Positions 35,371-44,900 of a DNA stretch of 64,000 nt are shown one piece after another (within the stretch, counting starts at the first letter, position 1; each line of letters begins with the position of its first letter). A program made the translations under genes and the position numbers. Source of the stretch: Chryseobacterium indologenes (GTDB lineage Bacteria; Bacteroidota; Bacteroidia; Flavobacteriales; Weeksellaceae); assembly GCA_001013295.1 (NCBI GenBank), contig LAZY01000016.1, forward strand, positions 51,589-115,588. Direction: 5' to 3'. The notes under the pieces were generated by a model. The model ran no database searches. It was not told the origin of the DNA and saw only the letters and a program-made list of their open reading frames with translations.

Positions 35371-35859
35371 TTATTTTTGAACTGCTTTTTTCATGGCAGC
35401 ATCCGGACGTAAAACTCTGTAACGTACTTCAATGTCTTTTGGCACATAAAATACCAACGGAAGTTTACTATTGTATCTTACGATTTCCGGTTTAAGGGTA
35501 ACAAACTTTTTAGTTGTTTTTTGTCCCGGGCAAGCCATTAATGTTCCTACAGTCTCTCCCTTTGATTCTACTTCATAATAGTTGTATCCCCATCCCTGAA
35601 GATCCTGACTTTTCATTTCTCCCATTAAAGAGTAATTGTTACAGTCTAACATTTTTTCAACTCCCACAAAAACTTCCACTTTTAAATCGTTTTCGTTTTT
35701 GGCTACCGGCAGCTGTACATATACTTGCTTATATCCTTCTTTAGCTTTTGGGAACATTTCAATCTGTAGTTTTTCAAACTTTTCAGCTTTCTTTTGAGCG
35801 AAAGCATTTACCCCGGCCATCAATACCAATCCTGTAATTAAAGTTTTTGAAAATTTCAT
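35371..35859 (-). CDS. eco: Ecotin, periplasmic serine protease inhibitor
   Basis: 162-residue exported protein; signal peptide ends FAQ at about 22. It matches E. coli ecotin along the whole length: LQIEMFPKAKEGYKQVYVQL, DLKVEVFVGVEKMLDCN, the GWGYNYYEV strand, the reactive loop VGTLMACP, and YNSKLPLVFYVPKDIEVRYRV. Cys73 and Cys110 correspond to the E. coli disulfide. The P1 residue is Leu107 rather than Met (E. coli STMMACP), P1' is Met108. Ecotin dimers block trypsin-like, chymotrypsin-like and elastase-type proteases from hosts or predators. It lies directly downstream of two macroglobulin genes in the same direction. Confidence 0.92.
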   Translation of the reverse strand: MKFSKTLITGLVLMAGVNAFAQKKAEKFEKLQIEMFPKAKEGYKQVYVQLPVAKNENDLKVEVFVGVEKMLDCNNYSLMGEMKSQDLQGWGYNYYEVESKGETVGTLMACPGQKTTKKFVTLKPEIVRYNSKLPLVFYVPKDIEVRYRVLRPDAAMKKAVQK

Positions 35860-35963
35860 CTTTTAATAATTTTTAATTACTATCCTAATTCCAAAAACCA
35901 TTCCAACATTAAACAATTGTTTGATTTATCGATTTAATTCTATTTTTATTTGAAATTCTTCAA

Positions 35964-35993
35964 CAAAAAACTGCAGTAAAATTACTGCAGTCT
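35964..35993 (-). terminator. Terminator after the second macroglobulin gene
   Basis: Minus-strand ACTGCAGTA / TACTGCAGT stem, loop of 4 nt, then TTTTTT. It separates the macroglobulin operon from ecotin. Confidence 0.85.
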
Positions 35994-36001
35994 TTTATCA
36001 A

Positions 36002-39000
36002 TTATTCTGAAATGGTCACATTACTTCCCTTTGTGTGAGCATTCATCTGTGGTGCGTAATAATTTTGCATGGTTGTAATTCCGTTGGAGAATTTTCCTGA
36101 TGCATTAGATACCACATCGTATTCAAATACATATTTTCCTTTCGGCATATATTGGATATAGAAATTGGTAGAGGCATCTTTTGTTGATTGATAATATCCT
36201 AAATTATTTTTCCATTGGTATCCTGATAAAACATCCGTTGGCTCGAATCCTGCTGCACGCATATCTTTAATATGGATAAATTCCATGGCTCTGTCTGTGT
36301 TCAGAATCATTCTTACGGTTACCTTATCTCCTACTTTCAATGGAGTTTCCGGTGAAATTTTCTGAAGTTCTTCTCCGTTTACCGTTTTTACTTTTTTGTA
36401 AAGCTCTTTAGTCACAGAAATATAGTTTTCAGAAGATTTTATCTTATCCAGATCTTCATAATACTGCCAGAACAATCCACCCTGAACAATTCCCGGACCA
36501 GGTTTTGTCACCGTCACCGTTGCCAGATTCTTGTCTACCGTCTCTGATTTCACGGCTGATTTCACATATCCTGTAGCCTGTGTCTGAGGAGTAAGTTCTT
36601 TTCCGCCCCAGATAATGGTTGCTTTGTCACTTTCAGCACTTGTCCAGGATTTTCCTGAATTTAAAATGGTAAAAATCACTTCTGAAGTTCCTCTTGAACT
36701 TCCCCATGAGTTCACTTCTTTTTGTGTAACCAGCCATATTTTCATCTCTTCTATAAAATTCTGGTCAGCAGGTTTCAACTTGTTGAATGCTTCCAATGCT
36801 CCTGCATGGTTCACAACTTTTGAGCCGAACCAGCCCCAGTCATTTAAGTTCTGCTTCCAGTATACGCCTTGTGTTTTGGTGTCTGTGGAAGTTTCTTTAA
36901 GGTAAGTCATCAGTTTATCAGAAACGGCTTTCAATCCGTAATCGTTCATAAGCAATGCAGCACGGTGAAGCCCGAAGAAAGTGAAGTCTGTGATTTTGGC
37001 TGTTTTTGCTTTTTGCTTTACCAACGTTTTCAATGCGGCCCCTTTTCCTTTTAAAGGATACTGTTTTTCCCAATAATTTCGGGTATCCAGATAATCAAGG
37101 GTCCAGTTATTCCAGACGTTTCCTTTTTTCAGATCTGTATATTTATTGATCTCGTTATCTACATACTGAATCAGTTTTGTAACCAATTCCTGCTGATCTG
37201 CACTTTGGTAATCTTTCACATTTTCTTTTAACCAGGCATTGATCTTTCCTAGATTTTTAAGAATATATAATGACGTTCCGTAAGAGCTCGGATAGCCTGC
37301 ATACCACGAGAACCCTCCGTCCGGATTCTGTAGTTTTTTGAAATCACCCCAATCCTGGCTGATAGAATTTCTCATTGTATTGGCATCAAACAATAGTGCC
37401 AGTTTCTGCATCTGCTCGCCTTCATTTTTGCTTTCTAATACCCATGGAGTCTCTTCTAATAACAATTGTTTCAGCTCCTGATTTTTCTCAAGATTAGAAT
37501 TTAATAATCCTTTATTCTGATATTCTTCGAAAACGGTTTTCATTTTCGGGTTGGCTTTAAATACTTCTGAAGCCAGTACATCTGCAAACCATTTGTTGAA
37601 AATGACATCAGCAGAATTGTTCTGATCATTTTTCAGACTTGGAAGGGCAAACATGATTTCCCAGATCGGGTTCGTAGTCAATTCCAAAGTATTTGAAACA
37701 TTAGCTGCTGTTGAAGAGGTATTATTTTTAAGGTTATCTAAAACAAAGGTCTTCGTTTCTCCTTCTTTTACAAAAACAGGAACGGCATCTGTTACCAGCA
37801 TTCTGTTTGGCAATACAGCAATAGCCTGCTGCTCACCATCGGAATAAGCTCCAGCTTTAGCCACTACCTTTAGAATAATGGATGAAACATTGTTCGGAAC
37901 TTTCAACTTCCATGCAAGTTCTCCGTTTCCGTTTTCATTTACATTAAAGTTTTGTACTCCTGATGCAATGCCAAATTTTGAAGAGATATTCTCATTGGTG
38001 AAGGCATCTAAGATCTGCAGTTCAGCTGAGCCGCTTAATTTCTTATCGGTAAGATTAGACAGTTTGGATTGTAAGTTCAGTTCGTCTCCTTCTCTTAAAA
38101 ATCTTGGATAATTCGGAGTTACGGAAAATTCTTTCTGCGTAATCACTTCTTTTTCCAACGTTGCTGATCTGGCATCTTTGGTATGCGCAAGGAACATCAG
38201 TTTCCATTTGGTTAATGCTTCCGGAGAGGTGAATTCAAAATTGACATTTCCTTCAGCGTCGGTTTTCAGATTTGGATAGAAGAATGCGGTCTCATTCAGG
38301 TTCATACGAACAGCCACTTTTTCCAGGCTTTCCTGATTTCCCTGATTTTCTAACTCTGCTGGTGAAGCATCTACTTTAGGAGCTTTTACCGGGGCAGGAA
38401 CAACATTCGGAATGATTTCTTCCATTTTATCCGCAGACCTCTTCATTACTACACTGGCCTTTGCCCCTGTAGATCTTGGTGGTGGCGGTGGTGAATACGC
38501 TGCATTTTGAACCACTTCCATTGCCCCTGCTGCATCTCCTTGCAGAGCAATAAAATTGTCATATCCATCAAACCAGTTAAAACCAGGAACCTCCACACTG
38601 CTGCCATTGAAATAGCTCAATCTTTTCTGATATACTCTTTCTTCCAGATAATTTCTGATGTCGTATGTGGTAATTCTTCTGTATGGAGCATACAATCTGG
38701 ACCATTTGTAAGTGTTCACAACAAACTGATCCAGAGACATATCATACATATTGGCCAGCACTTCGGCATTGATTTTCTCTTTATCATCTCCTGTTACTTT
38801 TACCGTCCATTTCTCTTTTGAACCAGGCTCCAGTTTATCTCTGAAAGTAACGGTTTCGATTTTTAAAGGGCTCTCGGTATCTTTGATTTTTAAAACGACA
38901 GTCTGTGTATTGACGTCATTAAAAGCCACCACCTGAAACTGAAGGTTCAGATCAGATACACTTTTATCTTTAGGAACCTCAACCATATATTCCAGCATTC

Positions 39001-41908
39001 CTTTTTTCAGGGGATAGCTTTCTGTAATGGTTTTTCCGGATCCGTCCTGTACAAAAACATTTACCAAAGCATCAGGAATTGCAGAAAATACATAGACTTT
39101 TGCTTTTTCTCCTCTTGTCTGCTCTCCCTTAGGCGCTATAATCGTCAGGAATGTTTTCTGAGTCGGCTTCAAAGCTCCTTTGTCCCAAACACTGAAATAC
39201 TGAGAAGACTGTATAGTATCTTTGCCTTCGATATTAAACAGCTCCAGTTGGTAGTCTCCAGGCTCTAACTTCCCAAGATCCAGAGATTCTTCTGAAGGTT
39301 GCTGTTGTCTTTCAACAACCGTCTTTTCTGTTTTCCAGTTTTTGATTTCATCATTCTTATCGAAAAGATCATGTGGAAATTTGCTGATAAATTCTTCTTT
39401 TGAATATTTCGGAAGATTCTGAATATCCGATTTGAAATTACCTCTGAAGATCCTATCTGGTGCTGACAGTTTTGACAATTTCACCTGATAAGGCTTCTTA
39501 AGGTTTTGCTCGTTATAGTTTTTGGTTTCTACTTTAAGCTTTACATTTTCATCACTGAAAACATCTTTGATGTCGTCCGCTTTGATATAATGGGAAACTG
39601 AAGATACTTTCAGCTGTGTGTTTGCCATCTGTGTTTCACCGTTGATGTCTGTAGCAGAAGCATTGATCTCATAATTATCAATCTGTATCCCTTCCAGTTT
39701 TTCATCTTTTTTAAGGTCCAGGCGAATGGTAAATTCTCCTTTTTCATTGGTTTTGGTTTCACCAAGAATCGAGTTTTCATTTCCGCCGTCATTCGGATAC
39801 CCTAGGAAATACATCCATCTGATATTCCGTTTTTTTATTTCATAATTCACCGTGGAATTGCTTAAAGCTACTCCGGAAAACATATGGGCTTTTCCTTTAA
39901 GTTCTATGGTTTGTCCATATTTATATTCTTCTTTTACAGGATCAAAAGTAATTTCAAATTTGGGTCTCTTATACTCTTCTACCCTGAAATTTTTATATCC
40001 GCGGGGTTCTCCTACGGTTCTTATATAGAAAGTACCGTTCAGTTTTCCTTTGGGAAGAACAAAGCTTCCGTGATAGGAACCAAATTCGTTGGTGGTAAAG
40101 TCCTGTGAAGAAATTTCCTGGTTATTGGCATCCAGCAAAGTGATTTTCTGCTGCTGTCCGGAAATTACGGATTCCACTTCCTTTTCAATTCTGGTATTGA
40201 TCACTTTAAAATAAACGGTCTGTCCCGGGCGGTAGATTGCTCTGTCTGTAAAGATCTGTGCCGTGGTGCGGGTCTGTTTATTCGGGTTGTAGTTTTCATT
40301 ATAAGTTCCGTTACCATAGACCTGCATGATCTGGAAATCATTGGTTTTAGGCTGTTGGATCAGATAAGTTCTGTAATATTCTTTACTTGCAGTGGAAGGG
40401 AATTTAAAGATTCCTTTTTCATCGGTCTTTCCTTCTACTTTATTTAACGTTCTGTTGGATACAAACTCATAAAAAGTAAGGTTTTCATTGGTCTGCGGTT
40501 TCCCGTTTTCATTGTTAACCAGTTTCAGTTCGTCTGTAAGTACGTTTCTATCTGTTTTCGACTGATAAATGACTTTATTTCCGGAAACCAGAAAATAGAG
40601 ATTTTGCGGCTCATCATCTGATTTCATTTTTTCTCCCTCTACGATATACTCAGCAAGGTAAACTCCGGATGGAAGCGGTTGGATCTCCAGAGAAGTTTTG
40701 TGAGGCTGATAATCTTTCGGGTCAGAAAGCTGGAAAGTTTCTTTTCTTACCAGGTTTTTCTTCACTTTTGCAAATGAATTGTTGTATGGACTCTGAATAT
40801 ATTGCATCAATGATATAAAGTCGCTTTTTACTTCATAAATGTTTAAAGAGAACTCTGTTACATTTTTATATTCTGCCACAAAATGAATGGGCTTATTATT
40901 CTGTGTCTGAGATTCATATTTAATGCTTAATACAGGATTGACAATCTGCTCTTCTCTGTTTTTAATATTTCCCAGATAGGGAGATTTCGGGTATTGACTT
41001 TTTGCCTGGGCTGCTACTTCAAGAGCTTCTTTTGTTTTCTTTTGATCAACAAGCTCGTCCATAATATCCCCCATGATAAATACTTTGTAGTCTCCTTCTT
41101 CATCGGATTTTACAAGGTTCTGAAGCTGCTCAAGTTTATTTTTACAACGATTCAAATCACAATTCTTCACCAATTTTGCATTCATAAAGTAAAGCTTCGG
41201 ATTTCCCGTATTCTGAGCGATCAGCCTGTCATATATGGTATTGATCTGAATCGTGTTTTCCGTAAGCTCATTCTTTGTAAAAAGAGTGCCTGATGATAAG
41301 AATTCTATTTTTTTCAGCGAATACCAATCTGATAACGTAGGAAAAAAGGCAATATCCTTGCTTTCCGAGAACAGTCCGCTGTATTTTTTCAGAACAACTT
41401 TTTTCATTTCCTGCTCCTGAAGATCAAGTTCCTGATAGGTTTTCTTCAGGTAGTTTTTAAAATCAAGCTTGCTCCAGGTTTCGATCTGAGTAACATCCTG
41501 AGAATTGATATTGGTTCTCCCATTGATCCGCCACTGATTCTGCTCGTAATAATCCATTAAAAAACCACTTAGCAGAACCTGATACAGCAATTTATCCTGT
41601 CCTTTTAATTTTCCTTCTGTTTCCTGAAGTTTTTTGAAAAACATTGAGGCAGCATTATTCTGATCATCATCCACAGTCTGGTTGACAATATTGAATTCCG
41701 CTTTCAGAGAACGGATCAGCTGAAGGGCATTATTTTCTTTCATAGCTTGCTTTTGTATTTCTGAAATAATGGGAAGATTAGATTTATAAGCTCCTCTGCT
41801 GCTGTTTTCCATAATCTTTTTCCATTGTCCGTCGTAATACTGCTGTGCATGCGTTTTAGAATACAAGCTAAAACACAGCAACATGATCAATAGTCTGACA
41901 TTTCTCAT
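36002..41908 (-). CDS. Alpha-2-macroglobulin family protein without thioester (paralogue B)
   Basis: 1968-residue exported protein; signal peptide ends HAQ (about 21), no lipobox. Order: N-terminal helical region (25-330), MG domains with the MG2 signature TDRAIYRPGQTVYFKVI near 550, further MG domains, a variable segment at about 1125-1195 with PPPPP and KRSADKMEE (bait position), the conserved RMNLNETAFFYPNLKTDAEGNVNFEFTSPEALTKWKLMF block, then the alpha-alpha toroid TED and receptor-like end. Where the family has CxEQ (ALPYL..YPYECxEQ), this protein has ALPSLKNDQNNSADVIFN, so Ser1432 replaces Cys and Val replaces Gln: no thioester. Likely a protease trap in the periplasm or on the surface. 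Second gene of a two-gene operon. Confidence 0.9.
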   Translation of the reverse strand: MRNVRLLIMLLCFSLYSKTHAQQYYDGQWKKIMENSSRGAYKSNLPIISEIQKQAMKENNALQLIRSLKAEFNIVNQTVDDDQNNAASMFFKKLQETEGKLKGQDKLLYQVLLSGFLMDYYEQNQWRINGRTNINSQDVTQIETWSKLDFKNYLKKTYQELDLQEQEMKKVVLKKYSGLFSESKDIAFFPTLSDWYSLKKIEFLSSGTLFTKNELTENTIQINTIYDRLIAQNTGNPKLYFMNAKLVKNCDLNRCKNKLEQLQNLVKSDEEGDYKVFIMGDIMDELVDQKKTKEALEVAAQAKSQYPKSPYLGNIKNREEQIVNPVLSIKYESQTQNNKPIHFVAEYKNVTEFSLNIYEVKSDFISLMQYIQSPYNNSFAKVKKNLVRKETFQLSDPKDYQPHKTSLEIQPLPSGVYLAEYIVEGEKMKSDDEPQNLYFLVSGNKVIYQSKTDRNVLTDELKLVNNENGKPQTNENLTFYEFVSNRTLNKVEGKTDEKGIFKFPSTASKEYYRTYLIQQPKTNDFQIMQVYGNGTYNENYNPNKQTRTTAQIFTDRAIYRPGQTVYFKVINTRIEKEVESVISGQQQKITLLDANNQEISSQDFTTNEFGSYHGSFVLPKGKLNGTFYIRTVGEPRGYKNFRVEEYKRPKFEITFDPVKEEYKYGQTIELKGKAHMFSGVALSNSTVNYEIKKRNIRWMYFLGYPNDGGNENSILGETKTNEKGEFTIRLDLKKDEKLEGIQIDNYEINASATDINGETQMANTQLKVSSVSHYIKADDIKDVFSDENVKLKVETKNYNEQNLKKPYQVKLSKLSAPDRIFRGNFKSDIQNLPKYSKEEFISKFPHDLFDKNDEIKNWKTEKTVVERQQQPSEESLDLGKLEPGDYQLELFNIEGKDTIQSSQYFSVWDKGALKPTQKTFLTIIAPKGEQTRGEKAKVYVFSAIPDALVNVFVQDGSGKTITESYPLKKGMLEYMVEVPKDKSVSDLNLQFQVVAFNDVNTQTVVLKIKDTESPLKIETVTFRDKLEPGSKEKWTVKVTGDDKEKINAEVLANMYDMSLDQFVVNTYKWSRLYAPYRRITTYDIRNYLEERVYQKRLSYFNGSSVEVPGFNWFDGYDNFIALQGDAAGAMEVVQNAAYSPPPPPRSTGAKASVVMKRSADKMEEIIPNVVPAPVKAPKVDASPAELENQGNQESLEKVAVRMNLNETAFFYPNLKTDAEGNVNFEFTSPEALTKWKLMFLAHTKDARSATLEKEVITQKEFSVTPNYPRFLREGDELNLQSKLSNLTDKKLSGSAELQILDAFTNENISSKFGIASGVQNFNVNENGNGELAWKLKVPNNVSSIILKVVAKAGAYSDGEQQAIAVLPNRMLVTDAVPVFVKEGETKTFVLDNLKNNTSSTAANVSNTLELTTNPIWEIMFALPSLKNDQNNSADVIFNKWFADVLASEVFKANPKMKTVFEEYQNKGLLNSNLEKNQELKQLLLEETPWVLESKNEGEQMQKLALLFDANTMRNSISQDWGDFKKLQNPDGGFSWYAGYPSSYGTSLYILKNLGKINAWLKENVKDYQSADQQELVTKLIQYVDNEINKYTDLKKGNVWNNWTLDYLDTRNYWEKQYPLKGKGAALKTLVKQKAKTAKITDFTFFGLHRAALLMNDYGLKAVSDKLMTYLKETSTDTKTQGVYWKQNLNDWGWFGSKVVNHAGALEAFNKLKPADQNFIEEMKIWLVTQKEVNSWGSSRGTSEVIFTILNSGKSWTSAESDKATIIWGGKELTPQTQATGYVKSAVKSETVDKNLATVTVTKPGPGIVQGGLFWQYYEDLDKIKSSENYISVTKELYKKVKTVNGEELQKISPETPLKVGDKVTVRMILNTDRAMEFIHIKDMRAAGFEPTDVLSGYQWKNNLGYYQSTKDASTNFYIQYMPKGKYVFEYDVVSNASGKFSNGITTMQNYYAPQMNAHTKGSNVTISE

Positions 41909-41919
41909 TCGGTAACTGT

Positions 41920-44900
41920 TTATTTTTTAATTTCTAATTTATCTCCTTTGGTTCTGGCATTCATCTGAGGTGCATAGTAATTCTGCAGGGTAGCAAAACC
42001 ACTGGAAAAACTCCCTGAAGCATTACATACCAAATCATATTCAAATACATATTTTCCTTTCGGCATGTAGTAAATATAGAAGTTGGTAGAGGCATCTTTG
42101 ATTGCCTGATAATAGCCCAGATTATTTTTATACTGATACCCGGAAAATACATCTACAGGCTCAAGTCCTGCGGCTCTCATATCTTTCAGATGAACATACT
42201 GCATCGGGCGGTCTGTATTCAGAATCATCCTTACGGTAATCTGATCTCCTACCACCAATGGGATGTTGTCTGTAATCCTAATCAACTCCTCACCGTTTAT
42301 TGTTTTTATCTTTTTATAGTATTCTCTTGTCATAGAAAGATAGGTTTCTGTAGATTTTACATTTTCAAGGTTCTCGTAATATTGCCAGAACAATCCACCT
42401 TGTGCAATTCCCGGGCCGGGTTTTGTTATGGTAACTTCAGCCAGCTTTTTATCTACCTTATCAGAGTATATTGTCTGCTTCAAGAAGCCTGTTGTTTTCG
42501 TCTGTGGCGACACTTGCTTGCCGCCCCAAATTACTGTTGCTTTATCCGCTTCAGGGGTAGTCCATGATTTTCCGGAATTCATCAGGGTATAAATAATTTC
42601 AGCGGTTGTTCTGGAATTCCCCCACGAATTGGTTTCTTTCTGAGTAGCCAGCCATACTTTTGACTCTTCAATAAAATCAACATCCTTCGGGGTAACTTTA
42701 CTGATTGCTTCTATGGCTCCGGCGTGGTTCACGGCTTTAGATTCATACCAACCCCAATCATTGAGGTTTTGCTTCCAGTAAGCGCCCTGTGTTTCTGAAG
42801 ACACTGAAGTTTCTTTAAGGTATTTAATCAGTTTTCCAGATGTATTTTTCAGTCCGTAGCTGTCATAGATAAGTGCTGCTCTGTGAAGCCCGAAGAATGT
42901 AAAATCTGTAATTTTAAATTTATCTGCACGGGTTATAATGTCTTTTTTAAGTTTGGCTCCTGTTCCCTGCAGCGGATATTCTTTTTCCCAATAGCGTCTT
43001 GCATCCAGATAATCCAACGCAAAATTGCTCCATGGTGTATCTTCTTTTTCTTTCCAGTGGCTATCCAGTTCATTATCAATATAACGGATCAGTGCAGACA
43101 CCATACTATTTTGCCCTGACTGATACTGAGAAATTCCATCTTTCAGCCACTCATTCATTTTCCCAAGATTTTTGAGAATATATAATGAAGAAACATATGA
43201 ACTTTTGAATCCCGGCAACCATGGAAATCCTCCGTCTCCGTTCTGTGATTCTAAAAGACGTCTCCAGTCCCTATTAATAGATGCATTCATTGCATTAACT
43301 TCGAAAAGTCTTGAAATTCTGTTCATGGTTTCGGCTTCCGATTTGGCATTCAGTACCCAAGGAGTTTCTTCCAGTAATACCTGCTTCAATTCCTGATTTT
43401 TTTCAAGATTGCTTTTCAATAGATCTGCACTTTTATATTCATCAAAAACAGCTTTCATTCTTGGGTTGGCCTTAAAGATCTCCGTTCCTACGACATCTGC
43501 AAACCATGTATTGAATATGGCGTCAGAAGAAAGGTTAAGATACTGGCTCAGATCCGGAAGGGCAAAAAGGATTTCCCAAACTGCATTGGTTTTCAGTTCC
43601 AGGGTATTGCTGATATTTTCTACTGTTGCAGAGGTATTATTTTTAAGATTATCAAGGGTAAATGTTTTGGTCTGGCCTTCTTTCACAAAGATCGGAACCG
43701 CATCCGTAAGCATCATTCTGTTGGAAAGTACCGCCACAGGAATTTGTTCTCCATCAGAATATTCACCAGCTTTTGCCACCACTTTGATGATGATTGACGA
43801 ACCTTTATTGAATGGTGTTTTAATCTTCCAGCTCAGCACGGAATTGCCGGTATCTTTTACCTCAAAATTCTTTACTGCGGAGCTAATTCCGAACAGCTGA
43901 GAAATATCTTCATTGGTCTCGGCATTAAGGATCTGCAGAGAAGCTGCTCCGGACATCGTCTTATCGGTAAGGTTGGATATTTTTGTCTGAAAGTTCAGTT
44001 CATCTCCTTCTCTCAGAAATCTCGGATAATTTGGATTTACGGAAAGTTTTTTCTGGGTAATAATATCTTTTTCCAGAACTGCTGTTCTCACATCTGCAGT
44101 ATGAGCCAGGAACATCAGTTTCCATTTGGTAAGAGCTTCCGGTGCTGTAAATTCAAAATTTATGTTGCCATTGGCATCGGTCTTCAGTTCGGGGTAGAAA
44201 AATGCTGTTTCATTGAGGTTCTGACGGGTTTTCACCTCATTCAGATCTTCTTTCTGCTTTTCTAGCGGAGCTGCTTCTTTTTTATCAGCACTTTCTATCT
44301 GATCTTCGTTGTCGAAACGTCCTTTTTCTCTTCTTTCACTTACTTCAGCTGCCACAGAATATTGTGGACGTGGGCAGCCATTGTAAGAAGCTATTCCCGG
44401 AACAGTAGGACATGCATCATTCATATCATCTACTCCGTCGCCATCCGTATCGGTAGTCAATCCATATGCCAGCAGCAATTTATAAAATACATTTTCATCA
44501 AACCAGTTGAATTTCGGAAGATAAACTCCTTTAGTTTCCCGGTAATCCATTTTCTGATACCAGCTTAAGGTTTGTGTAAAATTTCTCAGACTATAGTCGT
44601 CGATCAGATTCTGGGGGATGTAAAATTTCTCAAAATTATATGTATTGGGAACGAATTTATCCAACGATTTATCATACATATTGGCCAGAACCTCAGCCAC
44701 TACTTTTTCATTATTCCGTCCTGATATCTTCACACTCCATTTTTCTTTGGAGCCAGGTTCCACTTTGTCCCTGAAAGTCGTCAGTTCAATTTTCAAAGGA
44801 TCTTCTTCGTTTTTAATATTAACACGGGCATATTGATTCTGTACATCATTATAATGAGCCAGCACAAACTGCACATTATACTTTTTCACATTTTTTTCCA

